This document shows, one piece after another, positions 44,293 through 52,690 of a DNA stretch of 64,000 nt; the first letter of the stretch is position 1; each line of letters begins with the position of its first letter. Under the pieces are notes generated by a model. It saw only the letters and a program-made list of their open reading frames with translations. It was not told the DNA's origin and ran no database searches. The DNA is from Butyrivibrio sp. (GTDB lineage: Bacteria; Bacillota; Clostridia; Lachnospirales; Lachnospiraceae). Position numbers and translations under genes: made by a program. The stretch lies in contig NZ_SVFW01000015.1 of NCBI RefSeq assembly GCF_015056685.1, positions 11,845-75,844 on the forward strand, read 5' to 3'.

Positions 44293-44319
44293 TATTCGAA
44301 AAGATATTGGCGCGTTGGT

Positions 44320-45129
44320 ATGAATGAATTGGTAAAAAGAATTTTAGATACAAATACACCAAAAGGAACAGCTTCCTTGTGGTGGCTGGGGCAGATGGGG
44401 CTTATTGTAAAGATGGGAGATACTGTGCTCTCTATAGATTATTATGCAACGCCGGATCCTTCCAGACAGACTGAGCCGCCAGTTCCGGCCGGGGAACTTG
44501 AGGGAATTTCAGCTTTTTTGGGGACTCATGATCATCTTGACCATATAGATCATGAAGCCTGGAGAATATGGGCTAAAACCAACCCAATGGCGAAGTTTGT
44601 TTTTCCCAGAAAGCATATGGAAAGCGTTCTTGCGGATGGGATTAGTGCTGATAATGCGCTAGGGCTTAATGATGGTGAAAAGATAAAAGTGGGAGATGTG
44701 ACAATAACTGCTGTTGCAGCATCTCATGAATTTTTGGACAGGGATCCTGAGACTATGCTTTATCCGCATCTTCAGTACATAATTGAGGGTAACGGAGTAA
44801 GGATCCATCATGCAGGTGATACAGTCCGCTACGAGGGAATGCTTGGAAAAGTAAAGGCTTGTGGCAAAATAGATGCCCAGCTTCTTCCAATAAACGGACG
44901 TGATTCAGTGCGTTATAGGAGAAACTGCATAGGTAATATGACCTATCAGGAGGCCGCAGACTTTGCAGGTGATTGTGAAACAGGACTTGTTATCCCGGGC
45001 CACTGGGATATGTTTGCGGACAACAGTGCTGATCCAAAAGAGTTTTGTGATTATATTGAAATAAAATATGGGGATAAGTTAAAGAGCCTTATCCCCAAGG
45101 TTATGGAACATATTGTAGTTAAAGGGTGA
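44320..45129 (+). CDS. UlaG-like metallo-beta-lactamase-fold lactonase
   Basis: A 269-residue metallohydrolase. The metal motif is FLGTHDHLDHIDHEAW (HxHxDH type), with later HAGDTVRYEG and the second-site GHWDMF. YRRNCIGNMTYQEAADFA is a segment shared with L-ascorbate-6-phosphate lactonases (UlaG). UlaG opens the lactone ring in ascorbate degradation. No other ula genes (transporter, UlaD, UlaE, UlaF) are nearby, so the substrate may differ. The ribosome site is weak. Its stop falls within a short hairpin shared with the convergent CorA gene. Confidence 0.85.
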   Translation: MNELVKRILDTNTPKGTASLWWLGQMGLIVKMGDTVLSIDYYATPDPSRQTEPPVPAGELEGISAFLGTHDHLDHIDHEAWRIWAKTNPMAKFVFPRKHMESVLADGISADNALGLNDGEKIKVGDVTITAVAASHEFLDRDPETMLYPHLQYIIEGNGVRIHHAGDTVRYEGMLGKVKACGKIDAQLLPINGRDSVRYRRNCIGNMTYQEAADFAGDCETGLVIPGHWDMFADNSADPKEFCDYIEIKYGDKLKSLIPKVMEHIVVKG

Positions 45130-45137
45130 TCCCTTTT
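45121..45137. terminator. Short hairpin at the convergent junction
   Basis: AAAGGG-TGAT-CCCTTT forms a 6-bp stem (45121-45126 with 45131-45136), with a T-run after it. It contains the stop codon of the upstream gene. The stem is short, so termination may be weak. Confidence 0.4.
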
Positions 45138-45145
45138 TCAACTAT

Positions 45146-46063
45146 TTACAGGATCTTCTTAATTTTAAAGAATGTCAGACTGCCAGCCACAATAAGGATA
45201 CTCAGTCCGATGATGACAGGGTAGCCTAAGCGGGATTCAAGCTCCGGCATATATTTAAAATTCATACCATACCATCCGGCTATCAGTGTAAGAGGCATAA
45301 AAATAGTGGTAACCACTGTGAGCACTGTCATGATGCGGTTCTGCTTAACATCAAGCTGTGACTGATACAGATCGTTGAGCTGGATCGTATAGTCACGAAG
45401 ATGAGTTGCAGCATCATAAAGTCTGTCAACGCGGTTAGAGAACATGTGGAAGTATCTCAGGTTTTCTTCACTGAAAAATCCGTTTTCGTTTTCTTCCAGC
45501 TCCTGACCAAAGTCCTGTAGCTGTTCATAGTGGATTCGAAGATCTCTTATGTCACCGCGGATTTCGTTGTTGCGTTGCATATGGGCGTCTTCAGCGTTTT
45601 CCATGATCTCTTTTTCTATATCATTAAGCTCGCGCTCGTAAAGCTGCATAAGCTGTAGATCGTTATGAATGATCTGCTCAAGGAAATCATAGAGAAATCT
45701 CTCAAGAGAGGGCTTGCGCCATTTTTTGTTCTGCTTAATGCGTTTTACAAGATTCAAAGCGCTTTTTCCCTGGTCTATGAATACTATTCCGGTTTCATCA
45801 AGAGCAAAAGAGAAGCTTTCCGGCGTTTCGCTGCCGGTTGATTGTACCGGCAGGCAAAACGTTCCTGTAAGAGAATCATAGTTGACATCGGCTTTAGTGG
45901 TAAGAATATCATCGCTGTTCATATCAAAATCAATACCCATGTCAAAGTTCTCGCTTTGTTCCATCCACTGCTCAGGGGTCAGGATCGCAACATAGGGTGA
46001 ATCTGCGTCATGGCACTGTTCTGCGCTACATTCTTCTAAAGTGTTCTTTATCAAATAATACAT
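45146..46063 (-). CDS. corA: CorA-like magnesium/cobalt transporter
   Basis: A 305-residue protein of the CorA family. A cytoplasmic alpha/beta domain leads into long coiled helices (QLYERELNDIEKEIMENAEDA in part). Two C-terminal transmembrane helices follow. The selectivity motif YGMNF comes after the first helix. A short basic tail (KIKKIL) ends it. The start at 46063 has GTGGAGAG ahead; the longer frame would overlap the PurF-like gene. It follows that gene by 16 nt. Confidence 0.92.
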   Translation of the reverse strand: MYYLIKNTLEECSAEQCHDADSPYVAILTPEQWMEQSENFDMGIDFDMNSDDILTTKADVNYDSLTGTFCLPVQSTGSETPESFSFALDETGIVFIDQGKSALNLVKRIKQNKKWRKPSLERFLYDFLEQIIHNDLQLMQLYERELNDIEKEIMENAEDAHMQRNNEIRGDIRDLRIHYEQLQDFGQELEENENGFFSEENLRYFHMFSNRVDRLYDAATHLRDYTIQLNDLYQSQLDVKQNRIMTVLTVVTTIFMPLTLIAGWYGMNFKYMPELESRLGYPVIIGLSILIVAGSLTFFKIKKIL

Positions 46064-46079
46064 TTCTCTCTCCACATAA

Positions 46080-47501
46080 TTATTCTTTTCCGCTCCAGCA
46101 GTATGTGCAAAGCTTGCATGGCTCAAGTGGAATAGCCTCGATCATATCATCCAGTCTGTGGTAATGAAGTGAAGTAAAATTCAGTTCTTTTCTGATCTCT
46201 TCGAGCATTGCCTCGTACTGAGGTGAATCAGGATCGGTGTATTTTCTAACAGTTTCCTCGTTTGGAGAAGGGTAACCTTCAAGTTTTTCGATCACACGTC
46301 TTGTGATAAGCTCCATCTCTGAATTTGAACGGGAGAAGTTGAGGTATTTGCAGCCGTAGATCAAAGGTGGGCAGGCAGGACGAATATGAACTTCGCTTGC
46401 GCCGCTCTTATACAGGAATTCCGTGGTTTCTCTAAGCTGTGTTCCTCTTACGATTGAGTCATCAATAAGAAGAAGGCTCTTGTTTTTAATGAGTTGGTTA
46501 ACCGGGAGGAGTTTCATTTTAGCTATAAGGTCACGTCTTGACTGAACAGTTGGCATAAATGATCTGGGCCAGGTAGCTGTGTATTTTACAAAAGGTCTCG
46601 AATATGGGATTCCTGAAGTGTTGGAATAGCCAATAGCATGGGCCACACCCGAATCCGGAACACCTGCAACAAGGTCTGGATGGATGCCGCGCTGCATATC
46701 ACGCTGAGCAAGCTTACCACCACAATTATAACGCATTCTTTCTACATTTAGTCCCTCATATGTTGAGGCAGGAAATCCATAATAAATCCAAAGGAAGGTA
46801 CAGATCCTCATGTCGCCCATTCCCGGAGCAACGATTTCAACAGATTCAGGTGTGATAAATGCAATTTCAGCAGGTTCTAGTTCTTTATAATGGGTGTATC
46901 CAAGATTTAAATAAGAAAAGCTTTCAAAGCAGACGCAGAATCCTTCGTCCTTATGACCAATCTGGACAGGAGTTCTACCATAGCGGTCTCTTGCAGCATA
47001 AATGCCTTCCGGTGTCATCAGAAGAAGAGACATAGATCCTTTAATTATAGCTTGAGCGTAGCGAATACCTTCTACGATTGTAGATTTCTGATTGATAATA
47101 GAAGCAACAAGCTCTGTAGGGTTGATATCACCGCCACTCATTTCAAGAAAATGTGAGTGATTGTCGGTAAAGAGCTTCTTGGTTATTTCTTCGATGTTGT
47201 TGATCTTGCCAACAGTAGTGATGGCATATGTTCCGTGATGTGACCTTACGATAAGTGGCTGTGGTTCAAAATCTGAAATGCTTCCGATACCAAGATGCCC
47301 TTCCATCTTGAGCATATCGTCTTCAAACTTTGGTCTGAAATATGACCTCTCGATATTGTGGATAGAGCGGTCAAATCCTTTCTTTCTGTCATAAACGGCC
47401 ATTCCGGCGCGTCTGGTTCCTAAGTGTGAGTGGTAGTCAGTTCCGTAAAACAAGTCAAAAACTGCGCTCTCACGAGATGCTACTCCAAAAAATCCTCCCA
47501 T
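46080..47501 (-). CDS. PurF-like amidophosphoribosyltransferase lacking the N-terminal catalytic Cys
   Basis: A 473-residue PurF homologue. PurF makes phosphoribosylamine from PRPP and glutamine. The PRPP loop LLIDDSIVRGTQL (344-356) is intact, and Cys234, Cys384, Cys462 and Cys465 fit the [4Fe-4S] ligands of the Bacillus enzyme. In true PurF the chain starts at a Cys that attacks glutamine. Here the start is MGGFFGVASRE, with Gly at that place. The glutaminase may therefore be dead. A normal purF elsewhere in the genome would make this a paralogue. AGGAGGTTTCC precedes the start. Confidence 0.85.
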   Translation of the reverse strand: MGGFFGVASRESAVFDLFYGTDYHSHLGTRRAGMAVYDRKKGFDRSIHNIERSYFRPKFEDDMLKMEGHLGIGSISDFEPQPLIVRSHHGTYAITTVGKINNIEEITKKLFTDNHSHFLEMSGGDINPTELVASIINQKSTIVEGIRYAQAIIKGSMSLLLMTPEGIYAARDRYGRTPVQIGHKDEGFCVCFESFSYLNLGYTHYKELEPAEIAFITPESVEIVAPGMGDMRICTFLWIYYGFPASTYEGLNVERMRYNCGGKLAQRDMQRGIHPDLVAGVPDSGVAHAIGYSNTSGIPYSRPFVKYTATWPRSFMPTVQSRRDLIAKMKLLPVNQLIKNKSLLLIDDSIVRGTQLRETTEFLYKSGASEVHIRPACPPLIYGCKYLNFSRSNSEMELITRRVIEKLEGYPSPNEETVRKYTDPDSPQYEAMLEEIRKELNFTSLHYHRLDDMIEAIPLEPCKLCTYCWSGKE

Positions 47502-47607
47502 GGAAACCTCCTAGAATATGAGTTTTAAATATGTAATTCCGGAAAGTATCATATCACAAGCATGGGGATTAGTGGAAAGTTTTTTCATAAAGCAAGTTAT
47601 CTTTAAC

Positions 47608-47636
47608 TTGAATTAAGTTTTAAGGAGTAGTATTGT
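47608..47636 (+). promoter_or_regulatory. Promoter of the zinc-ribbon/J-domain gene pair
   Basis: TTGAAT (47608-47613), 17 nt, TATTGT (47631-47636). The leader would be about 120 nt and contains a perfect 7-bp hairpin (47718-47735, AATTGAG/CTCAATT). Confidence 0.5.
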
Positions 47637-47765
47637 ACATAACAAAAATGGCAAAATAAACTAATTGATTTTGCAAAATCTGTTATGTTTGTTTTAGCGG
47701 TGAGAATATAAGATGATAATTGAGAAACCTCAATTTAAAATCATTTTAGAGAGAAAGGCATGACT

Positions 47766-48191
47766 ATGAATAGATTCAGACAGTTTAGTAATCAGATGAT
47801 GTATAAAATGGCACAGTTTTTTTACGGAAGAAATGGCTTTGATAATTTAGCAAGGACATGCAATGCTTTGGCAATTCTTATGCTTGTAATTAATATATTT
47901 GCTCAAAGTGCGGTTATTTACTTCATTTGGGTGGCATTATTCGCATATACGATCTTTAGGATTTATTCAAAAAACATTTCAAAAAGATATGCTGAGAACC
48001 AGAAATTCCTGCAGCTCACAGAGGTTCCAAGACGATATGCAAATCTTGCAAGACTTCAGTGGAGAGACCGTTCTGTCAGCAGATATTATTTATGCAAGAG
48101 CTGTCATCAGCAGATCAGGGTACCAAAGGGCAAAGGACGCATTGAAATAAGATGTCCTAAGTGTGGTGAGAGATTTATCAAAAAGACCTGA
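47766..48191 (+). CDS. Two-helix membrane protein with C-terminal zinc ribbon
   Basis: A 141-residue protein. Two hydrophobic helices (about 33-52 and 54-70) are followed by a basic cytoplasmic part and a four-Cys zinc ribbon (CKSCHQQIRVPKGKG, then RCPKCGERF). GAGAAAGG lies 7 nt before the ATG at 47766; an ATG two codons earlier is too near. The gene is 19 nt from the J-domain gene, and the two probably work together at the membrane. Specific function unknown. Confidence 0.82.
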   Translation: MNRFRQFSNQMMYKMAQFFYGRNGFDNLARTCNALAILMLVINIFAQSAVIYFIWVALFAYTIFRIYSKNISKRYAENQKFLQLTEVPRRYANLARLQWRDRSVSRYYLCKSCHQQIRVPKGKGRIEIRCPKCGERFIKKT

Positions 48192-48210
48192 TTAGTATGG
48201 AGGAAGCGGT

Positions 48211-48690
48211 ATGGTAATGGATCCTTATAAAGTTCTCGAGATAAGTCCCGGAGCTTCAGAAGAAGAGATAAAAAAAGCGCATAGAAGACTTGCCAAGAAG
48301 TATCATCCGGATTTAAATCCGGGAGATGAACTTGCAGCTAAAAGGATGAATGAGATAAACGCTGCATATGATATTCTTACGCGTCCCGGTGCTGAGAGAT
48401 ACAGAAGTACATATGCATATTCACAAGCACAGGCTCAATCTCAATCACAGGAGAGGACCTATAGTCAGGAGGAGAATCCTTTTGAAAACTATGGTACTTA
48501 TTGGCAGTGGACAAATGCAGATTTTAACAGGAATTATGGCAGGCCTGATGAAAGTTGGAATACCTGGAATAATTGGACCGGCTGGAACAGGACACCTGTT
48601 TATGGCGGCTCATTATTATTTAAAGTCTTCCGTTGGTTTATTATCCTGCAGATTTTGTCATTTTTCTTTAGGTTGTTCCTATTCTTTTAA
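48211..48690 (+). CDS. Membrane-tethered J-domain protein
   Basis: A 159-residue protein. Residues 3-66 form a J domain (YKVLEISPGASEEEIKKAHR) with the DnaK-activating HPD motif in KKYHPDLNPG. Next comes a low-complexity stretch rich in Gln and Ser, then one rich in Trp, Asn and Tyr (about 72-130). A hydrophobic C-terminus (about 139-158) could anchor it. There is no Gly/Phe region or zinc-binding domain, so it is a class C co-chaperone that would recruit DnaK to a membrane client. GGAGGAAG precedes the start. Confidence 0.88.
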   Translation: MVMDPYKVLEISPGASEEEIKKAHRRLAKKYHPDLNPGDELAAKRMNEINAAYDILTRPGAERYRSTYAYSQAQAQSQSQERTYSQEENPFENYGTYWQWTNADFNRNYGRPDESWNTWNNWTGWNRTPVYGGSLLFKVFRWFIILQILSFFFRLFLFF

Positions 48691-48712
48691 TGTTCATAAT
48701 ATTCCACATTTT

Positions 48713-48738
48713 TGCTAGTGTAAGCGCTTACACTAGCA
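48713..48738. promoter_or_regulatory. Perfect 26-bp palindrome, cre-like core
   Basis: Arms TGCTAGTGTAAGC and GCTTACACTAGCA meet with no gap. The core TGTAAGCGCTTACA resembles the catabolite-responsive element bound by CcpA and the operators of other LacI-family repressors. It lies 80 nt before the GltD-like gene. There is no T-run, so a terminator is unlikely. Confidence 0.6.
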
Positions 48739-48740
48739 TA

Positions 48741-48791
48741 TGTTCAAGTGATATAAATTATCATAACATAATTGTATGTATAACTTGAACA
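48741..48791 (+). repeat. Inverted repeat between palindrome and GltD-like gene
   Basis: TGTTCAAGT (48741-48749) is the exact complement of ACTTGAACA (48783-48791). Three further bases pair after one mismatch. The AT-rich 33-nt interior could hold the promoter. It could be a pair of half-sites or a hairpin in the leader. Confidence 0.45.
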
Positions 48792-48818
48792 AAGTGACAA
48801 AAAATGGAGGAGTATTAT

Positions 48819-50084
48819 ATGTCTGTGCACGTTATTGATGAAGCAAATCGTTGTTTACAATGTCCAAATCCCAGATGCAGGGAAAATGGATGCCCTATTC
48901 ATACAAATATTCCTGAAATGATACGTCTTTTTAAGGAAAATCGTATGATGGAAGCAGCTCAGATGCTCTTTGAGAACAATCCGCTTTCAATGGTGTGTTC
49001 TTTGGTATGTAACCATGGTAATCAGTGTGAAGGTAATTGCGTAAGAGGTATTAAGGGAGAGCCTATTCATATTTCTTCAATTGAGAATTACATTTCCGAT
49101 TCCTGTTTTGAGAGATTAGAACTTAATCCTGCTCCTTCAAATGGCATGAAGGCAGCTGTAATAGGTGCAGGCCCCGCAGGAATAACAATTGCTATTATTC
49201 TTGCCCTAAAGGGATACTCCATAACTGTTTTTGAAACACACGATAAGATTGGCGGAATCCTTCGATATGGTATTCCGGAATTCAGACTGCCGAAATCAAT
49301 ATTAGACAGATATTATAAAAAAATGCGCGAGCTGGGAATCAAGTTCAGACCTAATTTCTCCATTGGAGGTTCAACAGGAATACAGGATCTTCTTGATGAC
49401 GGCTATAAGAGCGTATTTATTGGTACCGGTGCATGGAAGCCTAAACGTCTTGGAGTTCCTGGTGAGACCTTTGGCAATGTATTCTATGCAATAAACTATC
49501 TCAACAACCCGGATGTATACGAGCTTGGTGACAAGGTAGCCATAATAGGCGCCGGAAATGCGGCTATGGATGTAGCCAGAACTGCCATAAGACATGGTTC
49601 AAAAGAGGTTGTTGTATATGTGAGGGGCGATTCAGTAGGCGCTTCTGAGGCAGAATATGAATATGCCAAAGTTGACGGAGTTAGGTTTGAATTCCGTAAA
49701 GCCATCGTCAGAATAGAAGACGATGGAGCAGTATTTAGCGATATGGAGCCCGATGAAGAGAAGATTGCTGAAAGCAAGGCCAAGGGAGAGGAACTGAAAA
49801 AGACTCCATTTAAAGTTATTCCGAATTCGGAGCATCTTATTCCTGCAGACAGCATAATAATCGCTATTTCCCAGGTGCCTCAGGATCGTTTGGTAAATCA
49901 CGATAAGGACCTGAAATTAAATGAAAAAGGTAATCTTGCAACAGATTCAAAAGGAGAAACCTCACTTCCCGGAGTATTTGCTTCAGGAGATGTGGTTACA
50001 GGAGCTAAGACTGTAGTGGCTGCGGTTGCAGTATCCAAGCAGATTGCTGAAGATATGGATAAATACATGAAGAACAAGGATTGA
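48819..50084 (+). CDS. GltD-like NAD(P)-dependent flavoprotein oxidoreductase
   Basis: A 421-residue protein. Residues 1-95 form a Fer4_20 domain with two sets of cysteines (CLQCPNPRCRENGCPIHTNIP, in part, and CSLVCNHGNQCEGNC) for two [4Fe-4S] clusters. Then come the FAD site (AVIGAGPAGITIA) and the NAD(P) site (VAIIGAGNAAMDVA). The last motif GVFASGDVVTGAKTV closes the FAD domain. It resembles the small subunit of glutamate synthase and NfnB. No large subunit is adjacent, so the partner is unknown. TGGAGGAG fixes the start. Confidence 0.9.
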   Translation: MSVHVIDEANRCLQCPNPRCRENGCPIHTNIPEMIRLFKENRMMEAAQMLFENNPLSMVCSLVCNHGNQCEGNCVRGIKGEPIHISSIENYISDSCFERLELNPAPSNGMKAAVIGAGPAGITIAIILALKGYSITVFETHDKIGGILRYGIPEFRLPKSILDRYYKKMRELGIKFRPNFSIGGSTGIQDLLDDGYKSVFIGTGAWKPKRLGVPGETFGNVFYAINYLNNPDVYELGDKVAIIGAGNAAMDVARTAIRHGSKEVVVYVRGDSVGASEAEYEYAKVDGVRFEFRKAIVRIEDDGAVFSDMEPDEEKIAESKAKGEELKKTPFKVIPNSEHLIPADSIIIAISQVPQDRLVNHDKDLKLNEKGNLATDSKGETSLPGVFASGDVVTGAKTVVAAVAVSKQIAEDMDKYMKNKD

Positions 50085-50089
50085 ATATT

Positions 50090-50125
50090 AAGGGAGCATA
50101 TCAAATATGGTATGTTCCCTTTTTT
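50090..50125 (+). terminator. Terminator after the GltD-like gene
   Basis: A 13-bp stem (50090-50102 with 50109-50121, two G-U pairs) with a 6-nt loop runs into six T. Confidence 0.8.
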
Positions 50126-50140
50126 ATTAAAAAGAGTACA

Positions 50141-50149
50141 TGATATAAT
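50141..50149 (+). promoter_or_regulatory. Extended -10 promoter of the GH2/GH95 operon
   Basis: TGATATAAT contains TGn plus a perfect TATAAT. No good -35 is visible, as is usual for extended -10 promoters. Start expected near 50156. Confidence 0.55.
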
Positions 50150-50196
50150 TTCCTTAATGTTTATAGTGATTACTGCAATAGGGGGACTAATATAGC

Positions 50197-52659
50197 GTGA
50201 AAAAGACAGTAATATCTGACTGGACTATAAAGAGAATAAAGGACAACACGATTTATGATACGTTAGTACCTGGAAGTGTGCTGAGTACATTACAGGAGAA
50301 CAAGGTTATTCCGGATCCGTTTGTGGGTGACAATGAAAAATATGCCCTTGAAGTGATGGAAGAGGACTTTGAATACGCGACGAGCTTTGACTGTGATGCG
50401 GATTTTTTTGCAACAGACAAAAAAGAGCTGGTATTTGAAGGGATAGACACTATTGCAGATATCATTTTAAATGATAAGACTATTTTGCATGCTGAAAACA
50501 TGCACAGGACTTACAGGATTGATGTAACACAAAGCCTTAAGGAAAAAGAGAACTCTCTTAAAGTATATTTCCATTCTCCAACAAAATACATAAGAGAAGC
50601 ATATAAAGAGTGCGAGTGCGACGGCTCTGAGGATGCAATGGTGGGCTTTGCCAACATAAGAAAGGCGCATTATATGTTCGGCTGGGACTGGGGTCCTAGG
50701 ATTCCTGATGCCGGACTTTTCAGGCCTGTAAGTCTGGTCGGAATAGAAAAAGCGAGAATAGAGAACGTCAGGATCCATCAGCAGCATTCAGAAGGCGAAG
50801 TGAAACTGTGCCTGTTTATAGATGATGAAGTAATTTCTGATAATACAGGCATCAGCTATGATGTGAGGATCATTTCGCCGGATGGAGATGAAAAAGAAAT
50901 AAATAACTATAAAGGGCAGATGATTCCTATTGAGAAGCCAATGCTTTGGTGGCCCAATGGATTTGGAGAGCAGAATCTTTATACTGTTACCGTAATACAA
51001 AGGGTGGGAGACAAGATTACCGATGAAGTAACAAAGCGCATAGGTCTTAGAACTATGACAATTACAAGAAAAAAAGACCAGTGGGGAGAGAGCTTTTCAC
51101 ACTGCGTTAATGGTGTCGATATCTTTGCCCTTGGAGCCGATTACATTCCGGAAGATAACTACCTTTCCAGAATTACACCAGAAAGGACAAGGCAGCTTTT
51201 AGAAGACTGCAAAACGGCGAACTTTAATTCCATAAGAGTCTGGGGCGGGGGATTCTTCCCTGGAGATGAGTTCTATGATATATGTGACGAGCTGGGACTT
51301 ATTGTTTGGCAGGACCTTATGTTTGCCTGTGCCGTCTATGATCTGAATGAGAATTTTGAAGATAATATACACCAGGAAATAAAAGATAACATAAGGCGAA
51401 TCGAAGGCCATGCCTGTCTTGGGCTTATCAGTGGAAATAATGAGATGGAGCAGTTTGTAAAAGAAGGTGTCTGGGTAAAGACACATAAGCAAAAGGCTGA
51501 CTACATCAAGATGTATGAGTATCTTTTCCCAAAATGGATTCATGAATATGCTTCGGATACCTTTTATTGGCCCTCAAGCCCATCTTCAGGAGGTTCCTTT
51601 GACAATCCGAATGACGATAGCAGGGGTGATGTACATTATTGGGAGGTGTGGCACAGCAACAAGCCATTTACCGAATTTAGAAAGCATTTCTTCAGATATC
51701 TTTCGGAGTTTGGTTTTCAGTCAATTCCATCAAGAAAGTCCTTAGAAAAAGTCATGGAGAAGGAGGAGGATTTTAATCTCTTTTCCTATAATATGGAAAA
51801 ACACCAGAGAAACAGCTCTGCCAATGCCAAGATCATGCAGTATATGCAGTCAACCTTTAAATATCCATGTGACTTTGATGTTCTGACATATGCATCCCAG
51901 CTTTTGGCTGGAGAAGCGATCAGATACGGAGTTGAGCACTTCAGGAGAAATCGTGGAAGGTGTATGGGCGCCATCTATTGGCAGCTTAACGATTGCTGGC
52001 CTGTTATAAGCTGGTCTTCAATAGACTATTATGGCAGATGGAAGGCACTTCATTACTATGCTCAAAGGTTCTTTTCACCGGTTTTGGTAAGCTGCGAAGA
52101 GACAAGTACTGTATCCGAGGGAATTTTAGTAAATTCAGAAAAAACTGATTTTACACCTTCAATAAGACTTAATATATCAAATGAAACAATGAGCGACAAA
52201 GAGCTGACTTTGGAGTGGGAGCTTAGAAATGCAGCAGGAGAAACAATTACTCCTGAAATTAGGGAAATTAAGACCAAAGACGCTAAAGTAGTGAAAGTTC
52301 CTGCTCTGTCAGCAGTCTGGCTTGATAAGGTAAGCCTTCCCGGAATAGATATATATTCAAATTATGTATCCTTCAGAGTAAGAGATAAGAATAAAATACT
52401 CTCTACAGGCACAGCATTTTTTGTTCCAGCTAAGTATTTTCATTTTGAAGATCCTGAGCTTAAAATAACAGCTGTTTCTGAAAAAGAGTTGATGGTTGAG
52501 GCAAAAGCTTTTGCTAAAAATGTAGAAATTAGAAATAGGGATGATGATCTTGTCCTTGAAGATAACTTCTTTGATATGAACCCGGGACAGAGGATCATAG
52601 AAGTTAAGAGAGGGCAGCTGGATGGTCTGAGAGTAAGCAGTGTTTATGATATACATTAG
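50197..52659 (+). CDS. GH2 family beta-mannosidase
   Basis: An 820-residue glycoside hydrolase. N-terminal sugar-binding and immunoglobulin-like domains (1-300) precede a TIM barrel. The mannosidase-type motifs HYMFGWDWGPRIPDAG and SIRVWGGGFFPGDEFYD are present. The acid/base is Glu416 in SGNNEMEQF and the nucleophile Glu504 in YLSEFGFQSIPS. There is no signal peptide, so it acts in the cytoplasm on imported manno-oligosaccharides or N-glycan fragments. The start is GTG with AGGGGGA ahead. The GH95 gene follows in the same operon. Confidence 0.92.
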   Translation: MKKTVISDWTIKRIKDNTIYDTLVPGSVLSTLQENKVIPDPFVGDNEKYALEVMEEDFEYATSFDCDADFFATDKKELVFEGIDTIADIILNDKTILHAENMHRTYRIDVTQSLKEKENSLKVYFHSPTKYIREAYKECECDGSEDAMVGFANIRKAHYMFGWDWGPRIPDAGLFRPVSLVGIEKARIENVRIHQQHSEGEVKLCLFIDDEVISDNTGISYDVRIISPDGDEKEINNYKGQMIPIEKPMLWWPNGFGEQNLYTVTVIQRVGDKITDEVTKRIGLRTMTITRKKDQWGESFSHCVNGVDIFALGADYIPEDNYLSRITPERTRQLLEDCKTANFNSIRVWGGGFFPGDEFYDICDELGLIVWQDLMFACAVYDLNENFEDNIHQEIKDNIRRIEGHACLGLISGNNEMEQFVKEGVWVKTHKQKADYIKMYEYLFPKWIHEYASDTFYWPSSPSSGGSFDNPNDDSRGDVHYWEVWHSNKPFTEFRKHFFRYLSEFGFQSIPSRKSLEKVMEKEEDFNLFSYNMEKHQRNSSANAKIMQYMQSTFKYPCDFDVLTYASQLLAGEAIRYGVEHFRRNRGRCMGAIYWQLNDCWPVISWSSIDYYGRWKALHYYAQRFFSPVLVSCEETSTVSEGILVNSEKTDFTPSIRLNISNETMSDKELTLEWELRNAAGETITPEIREIKTKDAKVVKVPALSAVWLDKVSLPGIDIYSNYVSFRVRDKNKILSTGTAFFVPAKYFHFEDPELKITAVSEKELMVEAKAFAKNVEIRNRDDDLVLEDNFFDMNPGQRIIEVKRGQLDGLRVSSVYDIH

Positions 52660-52690
52660 TGCTTTATAAATAGAGGAGTAAGCAGTTAAA

